DNA from: Aeromonas cavernicola
GTDB taxonomy: Bacteria > Pseudomonadota > Gammaproteobacteria > Enterobacterales > Aeromonadaceae
NCBI RefSeq assembly: GCF_002795305.1
Contig: NZ_PGGC01000154.1
Span: 1-58,116, forward strand
Direction: 5' to 3'
DNA: 58,116 nucleotides
The notes beneath the pieces were generated by a model that was not told the origin of the DNA, made no database searches, and saw only the letters and a list, made by a program, of their open reading frames with translations. The translations under genes and the position numbers were made by a program. Below, in pieces: positions 39,760 to 50,130 of the stretch. Position 1 is the stretch's first letter; each line of letters starts with the position of its first letter.

Positions 39760-39905
39760 AAAATATTCCTTTTTCTATCATCTGCAACACTTCATCGGTT
39801 AAATCAACACGTAGGTGGCGAAATAACCTATGAATTACCGTAATTTAGTCGATTTATCTCATATTTTGTGACGGTTTAACATCACCAAATCAGGGTTCTG
39901 GGGGA

Positions 39906-39919
39906 TTGATCGACATCGA
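39906..39919. promoter_or_regulatory. FNR-like site before the DAACS gene
   Basis: TTGATCGACATCGA matches the FNR consensus TTGAT-N4-ATCAA at 9 of 10 defined positions. It lies 147 bases upstream of the symporter start and 112 bases before ppnP, in the divergent region. Confidence 0.45.
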
Positions 39920-40030
39920 TAAAATCTGACGTTCAGGGCAAAGGGGGCCATATTCAGGCGATTCCTTCATGACAACGGCTAAAAAACTGTGCTAGCTTGG
40001 CCCTCCAATTGTTCCAACAAGGATGTAAAG

Positions 40031-40315
40031 ATGCTGAAAGTTAACGAGTATTTTGACGGTAATGTAAAATCCATCGGTTTTGAGCACGCCAGTGACAAAT
40101 CTACCGTGGGGGTGATGAATACAGGTGACTACCTATTTAACACCGGCGCCCCTGAGCGGATGACCGTGATCAAAGGGGCCCTGACCATCCAGCTGGCCAA
40201 TGACGATAAGTGGCACACCTATGAGCAGGGTCAATCCTTCCACGTCGCGGGTGACTCCTCGTTCAAACTGCAAGTGACCGCGCCCACTGCCTACCTGTGC
40301 GAATTTCTCGATTAA
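40031..40315 (+). CDS. ppnP: Pyrimidine/purine nucleoside phosphorylase
   Basis: A 94-residue cupin (DUF1255), the same size as E. coli PpnP (YaiE). It phosphorolyses a broad range of nucleosides to the base and ribose-1-phosphate. Features: MLKVNEYFDGNVKSIGF at the start, PERMTVIKGALTIQL and the beta-barrel core FHVAGDSSFKLQV. AAGGATG precedes ATG 40031. It fits with cdd in nucleoside salvage. Confidence 0.93.
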   Translation: MLKVNEYFDGNVKSIGFEHASDKSTVGVMNTGDYLFNTGAPERMTVIKGALTIQLANDDKWHTYEQGQSFHVAGDSSFKLQVTAPTAYLCEFLD

Positions 40316-40440
40316 TCGCCCTTATGCTGACGCGGGATGCCACCCAGCGCATCCCGCGTCATCTGCCCTAATCCAGCCCTGACGGCTGATCACCGCCTGC
40401 TCACCTTCGCTTTTCGCCACCTTTGCCCACACCCAGCGCG

Positions 40441-40465
40441 TTTGTCGCTGTGCAACGCCGACAAA
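40441..40465. promoter_or_regulatory. Inverted repeat before sdaA
   Basis: The 7-base arms TTTGTCG (40441-40447) and CGACAAA (40459-40465) are separated by 11 bases, 44 bases before the sdaA start. It may be an operator; the factor is unknown. Confidence 0.35.
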
Positions 40466-40508
40466 AAATTTACAATGCCCTCACAAAACTCATCAGTGGA
40501 GTGGTGTC

Positions 40509-41894
40509 ATGATCAGTGTCTTCGATCTGTTTTCTATTGGGATCGGCCCTTCTTCTTCCCACACGGTAGGACCAATGCGCGCCTCGTGCGCCTTCGTCAA
40601 CCAACTTAAACAGCAGGGCTACCTGCGCCACACTCATCGGGTGGAGGTCGAGTGCTACGGCTCACTCGGCCAAACCGGTAAGGGCCATGGCACCGGTAAA
40701 GCGATCATCCTAGGGTTAGCCGGATTTGACCCCAGCACCGTCGATATCGATGCCATCCCCGCCTTTCTGAGCGCGGTGGAGCAACACCAAGCACTGCTGC
40801 TCGCAGGCGAACAAGCCAGCTATTTTCCCCGCAGCGGCGCCATTATGTTCAATCGGCGCAAGACCCTCGCCGCTCACACCAACGGCATGACCCTTCGGGC
40901 GTTTAACGCCAACGATCAGCTACTGCTGGCGCAAACCTACTACTCCATTGGCGGTGGCTTCATCATTGAAGAGAGCCAGTTTGCCGATGCTAAACAGGCC
41001 GCGGCCGAGCTCGATGCCCGTCATCCGGTCCCCTACCCCTTCGACAGCGCTGCCCAGCTCCTGACTCACTGCCAAGAGAGCGGTCTCTCGGTGTGTGGCG
41101 TGATCTTGGCTAACGAGCGAATGTTTCGCAGTGACGAGCAGATTAAGGCGGAGCTGCGTGCCATTTGGCAAACCATGCAAGGCTGCGTCGAGCGGGGTTG
41201 CAAAAGCGAAGGGGTGCTACCGGGCGGGCTTAAGGTACGTCGCCGAGCCCCTGCGCTCTACCGCCAATTAAGCAGTGAAACGAATTTCAACAAGGACCCG
41301 CTGATGGTGATGGAGTGGGTCGATCTGTTTGCCCTAGCGGTCAACGAAGAGAATGCCGCCGGCGGGCGGGTCGTCACCGCCCCCACCAATGGCGCAGCGG
41401 GGATCATTCCCGCCGTGTTGCACTACTACGATCGCTTCGTCCACAAGGTGGATGACGAGGTATTGATCCGTTACTTCCTGACTGCCGCCGCCATCGGGGC
41501 CCTGTATAAGAAAAATGCCTCGCTATCAGGGGCCGAGGTCGGCTGTCAGGGAGAGGTGGGGGTCGCCTGCTCGATGGCGGCAGGTGCCCTGACCGAACTG
41601 CTGGGTGGCAGTCCCGCCATGGTGGAGAATGCCGCCGAAATCGGCATGGAGCACAACCTTGGCCTCACCTGTGATCCAATTGGCGGTTTGGTACAAGTGC
41701 CTTGTATCGAGCGCAATGCCATGGGGGCAGTCAAAGCGATCAACGCCGCTCGGCTCGCCCTGCGCGGTACGGGGGAGCACAAGGTATCGCTGGATAAGGT
41801 GATCAAAACCATGTGGGAAACGGGTAACGACATGAAAACGAAATACAAAGAGACCGCCCGAGGCGGCTTGGCTGTCAACCTAACCGAGTGTTAA
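40509..41894 (+). CDS. sdaA: L-serine ammonia-lyase (iron-sulfur)
   Basis: A 461-residue L-serine dehydratase converting L-serine to pyruvate and ammonia. The beta domain starts [20 protein letters not shown], and the catalytic domain contains [35 protein letters not shown] and [19 protein letters not shown], whose cysteines bind the 4Fe-4S cluster. Single-chain type, like E. coli SdaA/SdaB (about 455); SdaB is an alternative name. Confidence 0.93.
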   Translation: MISVFDLFSIGIGPSSSHTVGPMRASCAFVNQLKQQGYLRHTHRVEVECYGSLGQTGKGHGTGKAIILGLAGFDPSTVDIDAIPAFLSAVEQHQALLLAGEQASYFPRSGAIMFNRRKTLAAHTNGMTLRAFNANDQLLLAQTYYSIGGGFIIEESQFADAKQAAAELDARHPVPYPFDSAAQLLTHCQESGLSVCGVILANERMFRSDEQIKAELRAIWQTMQGCVERGCKSEGVLPGGLKVRRRAPALYRQLSSETNFNKDPLMVMEWVDLFALAVNEENAAGGRVVTAPTNGAAGIIPAVLHYYDRFVHKVDDEVLIRYFLTAAAIGALYKKNASLSGAEVGCQGEVGVACSMAAGALTELLGGSPAMVENAAEIGMEHNLGLTCDPIGGLVQVPCIERNAMGAVKAINAARLALRGTGEHKVSLDKVIKTMWETGNDMKTKYKETARGGLAVNLTEC

Positions 41895-41989
41895 TACCAA
41901 GCGCGGCTCAGCGAGCGTCGATCACAAGGGGCAAGCCATTGGGTCGCTTGGCTTACGCTGCCACCGCCCCGCTAGCGCCACAAACGCAA

Positions 41990-42024
41990 AAAAGAAAAGG
42001 TGGTTTGCTTGCACAAACCACCTT
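41990..42024 (-). terminator. Terminator of pflB
   Basis: The perfect 11-base arms AAGGTGGTTTG and CAAACCACCTT around a 6-base loop. Read on the minus strand the stem is followed by a T-rich stretch (TTTTCTTTT). Confidence 0.85.
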
Positions 42025-42077
42025 ACGACTTGGTTAACCCACCCCTTAACAGGCTGCGCTAACCAGCAACCGACCCC

Positions 42078-44360
42078 TTAGAGCGAGGCGGTGAAGGTCC
42101 GCGTGATCACGTCCTGCTGCTGCTCTTTGGTCAGCGAGTTAAACCGCACCGCATAACCAGACACCCGGATGGTCAGCTGTGGATACTTCTCTGGGTCTTC
42201 CATGGCATCGAGCAGCATCTCACGGTTCATCACGTTAACGTTGAGGTGCTGACCCCCTTCCAAGTTGGCTTCATGGTGGAAGTAACCATCCATCAGGCCA
42301 GCCAAGTTGGCTTTCTGGGATTCCATATCTTTACCCAGGGCGTTCGGCACGATGGAGAAGGTATAGGAGATACCATCTTTGGCGTAAGCGAACGGCAGCT
42401 TGGCCACCGAGGTCAGGGACGCCACGGCACCCTTCTGGTCACGACCGTGCATCGGGTTAGCGCCAGGTCCAAACGGAGCACCTGCACGGCGGCCATCTGG
42501 GGTATTACCGGTCTTCTTGCCATACACCACGTTGGAGGTGATGGTCAGCACAGACTGGGTCGCTACCGCGCCACGGTAGGTGTTGAGCTTCTGGATCTTC
42601 TTCATGAAGGTCTCAACCAACTCACAGGCGATGTCATCAACGCGCGCGTCGTTGTTACCAAACTGCGGATATTCGCCAGTGATCTCGAAGTCAACGGCCA
42701 CGCCGTCTTCGTCGCGAATCGGCTTAACCTTGGCATATTTGATGGCCGACAAGGAGTCAGCCGCTACCGACAGACCGGCAATACCACAGGCCATGGTGCG
42801 ATAGACATCACGGTCCATCAGTGCCATCAGCGAGGCTTCGTAGCTGTACTTGTCGTGCATGTAGTGGATGATGTTCAGCGCCGCTACGTATTGCTTAGCC
42901 AGCCAGTCCATGAAGTTATCCAGACGGGTCATGACGTCGTCGTAGTCGAGGTACTCAGAGGTGATCTTGTCAGTCTTTGGACCAACTTGGATCTTGAGCT
43001 TCTCATCCACCCCGCCGTTGATGGCGTACAGCATGGTTTTGGCCAGGTTGGCACGGGCACCGAAGAACTGCATGTGTTTACCGACAACCTGCGGGGAGAC
43101 ACAGCAAGCGATGGCATAGTCATCGTTGTTGAAGTCTGGACGCATCAAATCGTCGTTCTCGTACTGCACAGATGAGGTTTCGATAGAAACCTTGGCGCAA
43201 TACTTCTTGAAGCCGATTGGCAGCTGCTCAGACCACAGAATGGTCAGGTTTGGCTCAGGGGACGGGCCCATGGTGTAGAGGGTGTTGAGGATACGGAAGC
43301 TGTTTTTGGTCACCAGCGTCCGGCCATCCACGCCCATCCCGGCCAAGGTCTCGGTCGCCCACATCGGGTCGCCAGAGAACAGTGAATCGTATTCTGGGGT
43401 ACGCAGGAAGCGCACCATACGCAGCTTCATCACCATGTGGTCGATGAGCTCTTGGGCTTGTTGCTCGGTGATCAGACCCTTTTGCAGGTCGCGCTCAATG
43501 TACACGTCCAAGAAGCTGGAGGTACGACCGAAGGACATCGCAGCCCCGTTTTGCGACTTCACCGCCGCCAAGTAAGCGAAGTAAGTCCACTGGACCGCTT
43601 CTTTGGCCGTGCTGGCTGGCATGGAAATATCACAACCATATTTGGCAGCCATCACTTTCATCTGGGCCAAGGCACGGTGCTGCTCAGAGATCTCTTCACG
43701 CAGACGGATGGTGGCTTCGAGGTTGACGCCGTTTTCCAAATCCGCTTGCAGGGACTTGAACTGGGCCAGTTTGTCGGCCATCAGGAAGTCCACGCCATAC
43801 AGCGCGACACGACGGTAGTCACCGATGATCCGGCCACGGCCGTAGGCATCCGGCAGACCGGTGATCACCCCGGATTTACGGCAGTTGAGGATGTCTTTGG
43901 TGTAAACGTCAAACACGCCTTGGTTGTGAGTCTTGCGGTACTCACTGAAGATCTTCTCAACCATGGGGTCAAGTTGACGACCGTACACTTCGCACGAGGT
44001 TTTCACCATCTTGATACCGCCGTTGGCGATGATGGCGCGCTTGAGCGGCTTGTCGGTCTGCAAACCCACGATCTGCTCTAGGCTCTGATCGATATAACCG
44101 GCATCGTGTGCGGTAATGGTGGAGGGCAGGTCGGTATCAAAATCGACCGGCGCGTGGGTGCGGTTTTCGATTTTGATCCCTTCCATGACCTTGTCCCACA
44201 GCTTGGTGGTCGCGTCGGTCGCACCAGCCAGGAAAGACTCATCACCTTGATATGGGGTGTAGTTCTTCTGGATGAAGTCACGGGTGTTGACAGAGGTCTG
44301 CCATTCACCGGCCGCGAAACCTGCCCATGCTTTTTGGAACTGCTCGTTAAGTTCTGCCAT
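42078..44360 (-). CDS. pflB: Pyruvate formate-lyase
   Basis: A 760-residue glycyl-radical enzyme, the same length as E. coli PflB. It cleaves pyruvate with CoA to acetyl-CoA and formate under anoxia. The adjacent catalytic Cys pair is in [19 protein letters not shown], and the radical Gly is in [13 protein letters not shown] near the C-terminus. ATG 44360 has GAGG upstream; the longer frame adds unrelated residues. It is 45 bases after focA in the conserved operon. The activating enzyme gene pflA is not in the window. Confidence 0.98.
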   Translation of the reverse strand: MAELNEQFQKAWAGFAAGEWQTSVNTRDFIQKNYTPYQGDESFLAGATDATTKLWDKVMEGIKIENRTHAPVDFDTDLPSTITAHDAGYIDQSLEQIVGLQTDKPLKRAIIANGGIKMVKTSCEVYGRQLDPMVEKIFSEYRKTHNQGVFDVYTKDILNCRKSGVITGLPDAYGRGRIIGDYRRVALYGVDFLMADKLAQFKSLQADLENGVNLEATIRLREEISEQHRALAQMKVMAAKYGCDISMPASTAKEAVQWTYFAYLAAVKSQNGAAMSFGRTSSFLDVYIERDLQKGLITEQQAQELIDHMVMKLRMVRFLRTPEYDSLFSGDPMWATETLAGMGVDGRTLVTKNSFRILNTLYTMGPSPEPNLTILWSEQLPIGFKKYCAKVSIETSSVQYENDDLMRPDFNNDDYAIACCVSPQVVGKHMQFFGARANLAKTMLYAINGGVDEKLKIQVGPKTDKITSEYLDYDDVMTRLDNFMDWLAKQYVAALNIIHYMHDKYSYEASLMALMDRDVYRTMACGIAGLSVAADSLSAIKYAKVKPIRDEDGVAVDFEITGEYPQFGNNDARVDDIACELVETFMKKIQKLNTYRGAVATQSVLTITSNVVYGKKTGNTPDGRRAGAPFGPGANPMHGRDQKGAVASLTSVAKLPFAYAKDGISYTFSIVPNALGKDMESQKANLAGLMDGYFHHEANLEGGQHLNVNVMNREMLLDAMEDPEKYPQLTIRVSGYAVRFNSLTKEQQQDVITRTFTASL

Positions 44361-44405
44361 TTTCATTACCTCACACGGTATTGATGTTGTATCCCGCAAT
44401 CATCC

Positions 44406-45254
44406 TTAATGATGACGACGGAAGATAAACCAGTACGTCAAACCAACCATCATGCCACCGCCAATGATATTTCCGATGGTGACCGGTACAAGGTTGTATA
44501 AGACGAAATTGGATACGGTCAGGTCGGCAAATGCTGCTGGATCCTGGCCGATGGCCTGCCAAAACTCCGGGCCTGCAACGCTATGAATAGCGATACCGAC
44601 CGGGATCATAAACATGTTGGCGATACTGTGCTCAAAGCCAGAGGCGACAAACATCGCAACCGGCAGCAACATGACTAGCACTTTATCGGTCGCGCTGCGA
44701 GCGCCAAATGCCATCCACACAGCCAGACAGACCATCAGGTTACAGAGGATGCCAAGAGCAACCGCTGCGAAAAAAGTGTGATGGATCTTATGCTGCGCCA
44801 CTTTCAAGGCGTTGAGACCCCACTGGCCATCGGCAGCCATGTACTCGGCTGAGATGACGATCAAGGCCACGATGATCAGCCCACCGATCAAGTTGCCGAA
44901 ATAGACAACCCCCCAATTTTTGAGCAATTGGCCCCATGTGATGCGATTGGCTGCCTTAGCCACCAGCGTCAAGGTAGTGGAGGTAAATAGCTCGCCGCCG
45001 AGCAGTACACAGAGGATCAGACCCAAGGAGAAGCAGAGACCGCCCACCAGCTTGGCCATCCCCCACGACATGGTCGAGGAGCCAGTGGTGACCGTAATGT
45101 AGAAGACGAACGCGATGGCGATAAAGGCGCCTGCGGTAATGGCGAGGGGAATGACTTTTGCTGCCGGCTTGGTCGCCTTGGCATAGGTGATGTCTTCAGC
45201 CAATGCAGCAATGGCTTCGGGCTTGAGACAATCGAATGGGGATTCAGCTTTCAC
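44406..45254 (-). CDS. focA: Formate channel
   Basis: A 282-residue pentameric formate/nitrite transporter (FNT family) moving formate across the inner membrane. The N-terminus KAESPFDCLKPEAIAALAED and the conserved VYFGNLIGGLIIVAL, AFGARSATDKVLVMLLPVAM segments are typical. It starts with GTG at 45254, which aligns with the E. coli start and has AGGT upstream. Operon with pflB; an FNR box lies 63 bases upstream. Confidence 0.95.
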   Translation of the reverse strand: MKAESPFDCLKPEAIAALAEDITYAKATKPAAKVIPLAITAGAFIAIAFVFYITVTTGSSTMSWGMAKLVGGLCFSLGLILCVLLGGELFTSTTLTLVAKAANRITWGQLLKNWGVVYFGNLIGGLIIVALIVISAEYMAADGQWGLNALKVAQHKIHHTFFAAVALGILCNLMVCLAVWMAFGARSATDKVLVMLLPVAMFVASGFEHSIANMFMIPVGIAIHSVAGPEFWQAIGQDPAAFADLTVSNFVLYNLVPVTIGNIIGGGMMVGLTYWFIFRRHH

Positions 45255-45316
45255 TATATGTTCTACCTGAATTAGGTTGCCTGCCGAAATAATAACAAAG
45301 GGGCCATCAGCCAAAA

Positions 45317-45330
45317 TTGACCTCGATCAA
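45317..45330. promoter_or_regulatory. FNR box upstream of focA-pflB
   Basis: TTGACCTCGATCAA matches the FNR consensus at 9 of 10 defined positions and lies 63 bases before the focA start, a position fit for anaerobic activation of the operon. Confidence 0.75.
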
Positions 45331-45437
45331 TTTTTACAAAAAGGCGTATGTAATTTTACTACAAACCCAAGTGCCGATTGGCCATAACTATTTACACCTA
45401 ATTTCAACTGAAATAACTAATCACTATTTTTAATATG

Positions 45438-45452
45438 ATGATTTTAAATCAT
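45438..45452. promoter_or_regulatory. AT-rich palindrome in the focA-ycaO gap
   Basis: ATGATTTTAAATCAT is a perfect palindrome around one central base, 184 bases upstream of focA. The binding factor is unknown. The rest of the 380-base gap holds the FNR box and the ycaO terminator. Confidence 0.4.
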
Positions 45453-45595
45453 TTATTCTCAGCTAACGCCAAGAGGGAGTGGCAAGATAGGGTTGCACCA
45501 AGGGCTGGCCTAGCCGTGGTTCTCTCCCCTTGCTAACGCCATTTTGTGTTTTTAATTTCATCTTTAGTGCGACCACACCAGCGACTCACCCCACC

Positions 45596-45619
45596 AGAAA
45601 AAGGGGCCGATAGGCCCCT
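45596..45619 (-). terminator. Terminator of ycaO
   Basis: The arms AGGGGCC and GGCCCCT with loop GATA. On the minus strand the stem is followed by TTTTT. Confidence 0.85.
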
Positions 45620-45635
45620 GATGACGTGCGCTTGG

Positions 45636-47396
45636 TTACGCCCACTGGTGGCCACGCTTGGCCTGTTGCAATTTTTCGTAGGCCGCCAGCAGCTTCTGGT
45701 GCAGCGGGAACTGAGAAAGCGACAGGTCAGCCGCCTCCAGCCCATGGAAGCGTGCTTCGCCACTGGCGTTGGCCCATGCCTGGGCCAGCGTCTGCTCGCC
45801 ATACATACGGCTAAAGACCGCGCGATACTGCTCCGGATCCCGCTCCTCGTCCAAGAACAGCTCAACGCAAGCGCGCAGGGCGCGGTAGTAGCTGGCCCGC
45901 TCGGCCGTGAACACCGACTGGTTGAACTCCATGGTCCAGTCGATGAGATCAAGCGCGCTCTCCAGCTCGCCAGCGGCCAGCGCTAACATGGCTTTGAGCT
46001 CGCCCACCCGCAGGGTGTGCAGCACGCTGCCCTTGGCGGCAGCGATGCCCAGCAGCTCGCGCACTCGGGTGCGCTCGTCGTGCCCCTCTTCGTCCAGCTG
46101 ATCGAACAGCGCCATGTATTGCTCGGCCTCCCAGTCGAGCGCCGGCAGCGCCAAGATGGTCTCGCGTAGGTGCGCGCCCATGGTGTTGTTGGCCAGCAGC
46201 AGATCCTCAGCCGGATAGATATCAGACATGCCGGGCACCAGAATACGGCAGGCGTAGACACCAAGGTGCTCGTAATCGGCGATATAAACTGGCTGCTCCA
46301 GCTCATGGAAGATGCCAATCAGGTGATCAAACTCCTGTTGCGAGGTGCCGCGAAAATCCCAATCGGCAAACGCGAAATCAGCCTCTTCCTTGAACAGATC
46401 CCAGCTGATAAGGCCTGAGGAGTCGATGAAGTGGGTCTCAAGGTTATGGTGATCCGCCACCTGCTCGTTATCAAACGAAGGGGGCACGAACACATCCAGA
46501 TCTTTGAGGCTCCGCCCTTGCAGCAGCTCGGTGACGGTGCGCTCAAACGCCACTTCAAACCGTGGATGAGCACCAAAAGAGGCAAAACAGGTGCCGTTGC
46601 TTGGGTTGAGCAGCACCACACAGATCACCGGATAACGGCCACCCAAGGAGGCATCGAAGCTGTAAATCGGGAAGCCTTCGGCTTCCAGCGCCGCAATGGA
46701 GGCTGCAATCCCCGGATAACGGGCAATCACTTCGCTCGGGATCTGCGGCAGGCTGATCGCCTCCGCGATGATCTTGTTCTTCACATGGCGCTCGAACACC
46801 TCAGAGAGCGCCTGGGTGCGCGCCTCGGTTTTGGTATTGCCCGCACTCATGCCGTTGGAAACATAGAGGTTGCCGATGATGTTCATCGGGATGTAGACGG
46901 TCTCATGATCGGACTGGCGCTCAAACGGCAACGCCACAATCCCGCGCTCCTCGTTGCCAGACTGCAAATCCACCAGCATCTCGGCGGTCACTTCACCATC
47001 TGGGTTGTAAAACTTGCGGGTAAAGCTGTCGAGCAGATCTGCTGGCAATGACTCCCCCGTGATGGGAAACCACTGCTCGTTGGGATAGTGGACGAAATCG
47101 CCATTAGCTACCTGCTCACCCAAATAGAAATCGGCGAAGAAGTAGTTAGTGGAAAGACGCTCAAAATACTCACCAAGGGCCGAGGCCAACGCGGCCTTCT
47201 TACTCGCTCCCTTACCATTAGTGAAACAGAGCGAGCACGCTTTATCACGGATATGCACCGACCAAACATTAGGCACCGGATTGAGCCAAGAGGCCTCTTC
47301 GATATCGAATCCTAAGGCTTGCAACTTGGTTTGAAAGCGCTCAATGGACTCTTCCAGTGCTGCGTCCTTGCCGGGAATAAAGGTGTGGTCAGTCAT
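45636..47396 (-). CDS. ycaO: YcaO, ATP-binding ribosomal S12 modification factor
   Basis: A 586-residue YcaO protein, exactly the E. coli length and closely similar (TFIPGKDAALEESIERF, FTNGKGASKKAALASALGEY, FERHVKNKIIAEAISLPQIP). The YcaO domain binds ATP; in E. coli the protein assists RimO-dependent beta-methylthiolation of ribosomal protein S12. A C-terminal tetratricopeptide-like region follows. ATG 47396 is chosen over GTG 47399 because AGGA lies seven bases before it. The ycaO-focA-pflB order is conserved with enterics. Confidence 0.96.
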   Translation of the reverse strand: MTDHTFIPGKDAALEESIERFQTKLQALGFDIEEASWLNPVPNVWSVHIRDKACSLCFTNGKGASKKAALASALGEYFERLSTNYFFADFYLGEQVANGDFVHYPNEQWFPITGESLPADLLDSFTRKFYNPDGEVTAEMLVDLQSGNEERGIVALPFERQSDHETVYIPMNIIGNLYVSNGMSAGNTKTEARTQALSEVFERHVKNKIIAEAISLPQIPSEVIARYPGIAASIAALEAEGFPIYSFDASLGGRYPVICVVLLNPSNGTCFASFGAHPRFEVAFERTVTELLQGRSLKDLDVFVPPSFDNEQVADHHNLETHFIDSSGLISWDLFKEEADFAFADWDFRGTSQQEFDHLIGIFHELEQPVYIADYEHLGVYACRILVPGMSDIYPAEDLLLANNTMGAHLRETILALPALDWEAEQYMALFDQLDEEGHDERTRVRELLGIAAAKGSVLHTLRVGELKAMLALAAGELESALDLIDWTMEFNQSVFTAERASYYRALRACVELFLDEERDPEQYRAVFSRMYGEQTLAQAWANASGEARFHGLEAADLSLSQFPLHQKLLAAYEKLQQAKRGHQWA

Positions 47397-47710
47397 CACA
47401 ATATCCTGAGGTTATGGCTCATGTTTGGCCGCAGATAATAACAGGAGCCAACCACTTTGGCAGGGAAAAACTGTGGCAGCGCGGGCAAGCGCAGCAGAGG
47501 TAGCCCATTCCTCGCCATGACCAGCAGATATTGCAAGCCACGGCACAGAATATTGCGCAATTCGACTTGCGCCCGTCGCTACAATCCGTAATGTGGGCAG
47601 ACACATTTTTACTGTGCTTATTGTGTGATTGAGTTGTAAATAGCCCGCGCTATCGCAAGGATCACCGTCGGTACAATGCATTTTTTAGTCGCAATCCAGG
47701 GTAGGACATT
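47397..47710. other. ycaO-asd divergent intergenic region
   Basis: A 314-base divergent region that must hold both promoters. Apart from the short palindrome ATTGCGCAAT near 47552, I see no clear operator, riboswitch or small gene. Confidence 0.4.
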
Positions 47711-48826
47711 ATGAAAAAAGTAGGTTTGGTCGGTTGGCGGGGCATGGTGGGTTCGGTTCTGATGAGCCGGATGCAAGAAGAGCAAGATTTTGCCCATATT
47801 CACCCCACCTTCTTCACCACTTCCCAAGCAGGTGAAGCCGCGCCGAATGTCGGCGTGGATGCGGGCACCCTGCAAGATGCCTTTGATCTCAAGGCCTTGG
47901 CAGCGCAGGACATCATCATCACCGCCCAAGGTGGCGATTACACCAAGGATGTCTATCCCCGCCTCAAAGCCGCCGGCTGGCAGGGTTACTGGATTGACGC
48001 CGCCTCCTCCCTGCGGATGGAGAAAGACGCCGTCATCATTCTGGACCCCGTCAACGGCGACGTGATCGAACAGGCCCTGAGCAACGGCATCAAGACCTTT
48101 GTCGGCGGTAACTGCACCGTCAGCCTGATGCTGCTGGCCCTAGGTGGTCTGTTTAAAGCCAATTTGGTCGAGTGGGTCAGCGTGTCCACTTATCAGGCCG
48201 CCTCCGGTGGCGGTGCCCGCCATATGCGCGAGCTGGTCACCCAAATGGGGATGCTGCGCGACGAAGTGGCGGTTGAGCTGGCTGATCCCGCCTCCGCGAT
48301 TCTCGATATCGAGCGCAAGATCACCGAAAAGACCCGCTCCGGCACCCTGCCAGTGGACAACTTCGGCGTACCGCTGGCCGGTGGCCTGATCCCTTGGATC
48401 GACACCAAACTCGACAACGGCCAGAGCCGCGAAGAGTGGAAAGGCCAAGCAGAGACCAACAAGATCCTCGGCATAGAACAGGCCGCGATCCCAGTGGATG
48501 GCCTGTGCGTGCGGATCGGCGCCCTGCGCTGCCACAGCCAAGCCTTTACCATCAAGCTCAAGAAGGATGTACCGCTGGCGGAGATCGAAGCGCTGCTGGC
48601 TGCCCATAACGACTGGGTAAAAGTGATCTCCAACGATCGCGACATCACCGCCCGCGAGCTGACCCCTGCCGCCGTCACCGGCACCCTCAGCATTCCGGTC
48701 GGTCGTCTGCGCAAACTCAATATGGGCCCAGAGTATCTGGCCGCCTTCACGGTAGGCGACCAGCTGCTGTGGGGCGCTGCTGAGCCGCTGCGCCGCATGT
48801 TGCGTATCCTGTTGGCCCGCAGCTAA
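47711..48826 (+). CDS. asd: Aspartate-semialdehyde dehydrogenase
   Basis: A 371-residue NADPH-dependent enzyme making aspartate semialdehyde from aspartyl phosphate, for lysine, methionine, threonine and peptidoglycan. The nucleotide loop [15 protein letters not shown] is at the N-terminus, the catalytic Cys is in [16 protein letters not shown], and [16 protein letters not shown] follows. Length fits E. coli Asd (367). TAGGA precedes ATG. A strong terminator follows. Confidence 0.97.
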   Translation: MKKVGLVGWRGMVGSVLMSRMQEEQDFAHIHPTFFTTSQAGEAAPNVGVDAGTLQDAFDLKALAAQDIIITAQGGDYTKDVYPRLKAAGWQGYWIDAASSLRMEKDAVIILDPVNGDVIEQALSNGIKTFVGGNCTVSLMLLALGGLFKANLVEWVSVSTYQAASGGGARHMRELVTQMGMLRDEVAVELADPASAILDIERKITEKTRSGTLPVDNFGVPLAGGLIPWIDTKLDNGQSREEWKGQAETNKILGIEQAAIPVDGLCVRIGALRCHSQAFTIKLKKDVPLAEIEALLAAHNDWVKVISNDRDITARELTPAAVTGTLSIPVGRLRKLNMGPEYLAAFTVGDQLLWGAAEPLRRMLRILLARS

Positions 48827-48853
48827 GCTGGCCGCTTAAACCGATAACACCCT

Positions 48854-48881
48854 AGCGGGGAGTCACACTCCCCGCTTTTTT
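48854..48881 (+). terminator. Terminator of asd
   Basis: The perfect 10-base arms AGCGGGGAGT and ACTCCCCGCT with a 3-base loop, running into TTTTTT. Confidence 0.92.
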
Positions 48882-49083
48882 ATCCCTATCCCTGCAGCGC
48901 ATAATCCGGCCCGTCAAGCAAACAACCCCCTCAACATCGTCAGCCGCCTACACTCTGCGCTAACGCCCTCGCCACCCTAACACCCCTTTTTGCGCCACCA
49001 GCGCCAATCGGGCGCCGCAGATCAGCGGGTTACCCACTAACCTTGAACACAGTGTCTGATATGAGCCAGCAGTGGAGCGCCAT

Positions 49084-49287
49084 ATGTACTCTTACACCCT
49101 CAGCTTCAAAGAAGAGGTCGATCGCCTAGCCGCCCCAGAACAGGCGATCGCCTTGCAAAGCCCCGCCCAAGCGGGCGACTTCGTTATCCTCTCCGACGGC
49201 AGCCGCCACCAGATCATGTTTGTCACCCACCGCGCCCACTACAGCAGCCTCTACCTCGACAAAGGGGTCAGGGTGCCGCAAAGCTGA
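49084..49287 (+). CDS. Small hypothetical protein at the island edge
   Basis: A 67-residue protein (MYSYTLSFKEEVDRLAAPEQ...). It has alternating strands such as AQAGDFVILSDGSRHQIMFV, suggesting a small beta fold. GGAG lies upstream of ATG 49084. GC-rich and host-like in composition. No family recognised. It is the last apparent host gene before the minus-strand island. Confidence 0.65.
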   Translation: MYSYTLSFKEEVDRLAAPEQAIALQSPAQAGDFVILSDGSRHQIMFVTHRAHYSSLYLDKGVRVPQS

Positions 49288-49352
49288 CGGGCGTGTGGGC
49301 CATATCAAACAACTTGTCGAGCACACGCGCACGCAAACCAGGCAAATAGAAA

Positions 49353-49370
49353 AGCGGCCCGTTGGCCGCT
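49353..49370. terminator. Hairpin after the small gene
   Basis: The arms AGCGGCC and GGCCGCT with loop CGTT. There is no strong T-run, so it is a weak terminator. Confidence 0.5.
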
Positions 49371-49416
49371 TCAGTTCAGATATATGGCGAGAAACGCTGT
49401 CATGGCATTGAGATGG

Positions 49417-49569
49417 CTATTCGCTCTTTAACACCGGCTGGCGCACTATCTCGACACCTTTTTTATAGACCACCAGCATCCCGGGCGAGCTATCAGGCAC
49501 CCTTGTCACGGTCACGTCACAATCATACCGATAAGGGCCACTGGTGAATTGATATCCCCAGCCCTTGCC
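49417..49569 (-). pseudogene. Truncated gene remnant at the left edge of the island
   Basis: On the minus strand a 50-codon open frame (GKGWGYQFTSGPYRYDCDVT... ending KSE) terminates in TAG at 49417-49419. It looks like the C-terminal part of an exported or periplasmic beta-rich protein. The frame is closed at its 5' side by TGA (49570-49572), only about 30 bases from the end of the PIN gene, and has no early start codon. A host gene cut by insertion of the defence island is the simplest explanation. Family unknown. Confidence 0.5.
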
Positions 49570-49602
49570 TCATCTCTGCTCCCCTACTCTGTTTTCCTCC
49601 CT

Positions 49603-50130
49603 TCATCGTTTTTTCTTATCAGCATGTTTTTGTCGTGACCATTCTTCAATGATTGGCTCCAACAAGATGTTGTTCGCCACAAGAGCCGTTTCCCAATCAT
49701 GCCAATCTGTGTCCCCAGCAAAGGCAACACAGCCCTCGCCATACTTCCTACGTGAATCCAGTGCTGCGGCTACCATTTTTTTGTCCGCATGGTCATGGAT
49801 TACAGCAAGCAAAGGAGGTTGCAACACACCATGCCCATGTTCGTCATAGGAGACGTCGACGTTATCAACAGCAGCTGTGCTCCATTTGTGAATCACTACC
49901 TGAATACCGAAGTCGTTAAAGCCCAGCTTATGTTCGTATTCGTCGTAGATACCATTGGCTGAGTCTAAAACTATCCGGGATGGACTCTCCTGAAAATCAC
50001 ACAGCCATTGCCATACCTGCATTCTCAAGTTGGGATCAGTCGGGGTTGCATCAATATCTTTAGGATGCGTAGGATCAGCAGCACTAGCGGCAATCAGCAC
50101 GTTGGTATCAATCACATAGCGATCCCTCAT
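49603..50130 (-). CDS. PIN-domain nuclease, coupled to ATPase
   Basis: A 175-residue protein starting RYVIDTNVLIAASAAD, with PIN-like acidic residues: Asp8, an acidic middle (DEYEHKLG, Glu65), Asp116 (HDHADKKMVAAAL) and Asp140/Asp142 (AFAGDTDWHDWE). PIN domains are metal-dependent RNases or DNases, often toxic. Its ATG overlaps the stop of the ATPase gene (ATGA, 50127-50130), with AGGAGAG upstream, so the two are made together. No VapB-like antitoxin is present, so a VapBC pair is unlikely; the ATPase is its probable partner. It is the last gene of the island. Confidence 0.82.
   Translation of the reverse strand: MRDRYVIDTNVLIAASAADPTHPKDIDATPTDPNLRMQVWQWLCDFQESPSRIVLDSANGIYDEYEHKLGFNDFGIQVVIHKWSTAAVDNVDVSYDEHGHGVLQPPLLAVIHDHADKKMVAAALDSRRKYGEGCVAFAGDTDWHDWETALVANNILLEPIIEEWSRQKHADKKKR

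Noticed and set aside
42246-44081. Long plus-strand frames inside pflB
   Set aside because: They are shadows of a certain, highly conserved gene on the other strand.
45273-45303. GTG or ATG start further upstream for focA
   Set aside because: The extra residues do not fit the family, whereas GTG 45254 aligns with the known FocA start.
48140-48798. Long minus-strand frames inside asd
   Set aside because: Overlap the conserved asd coding region entirely and have biased composition.
49603-50130. PIN gene as the toxin of a VapBC pair
   Set aside because: No small antitoxin gene precedes it; it is coupled to a large ATPase instead.
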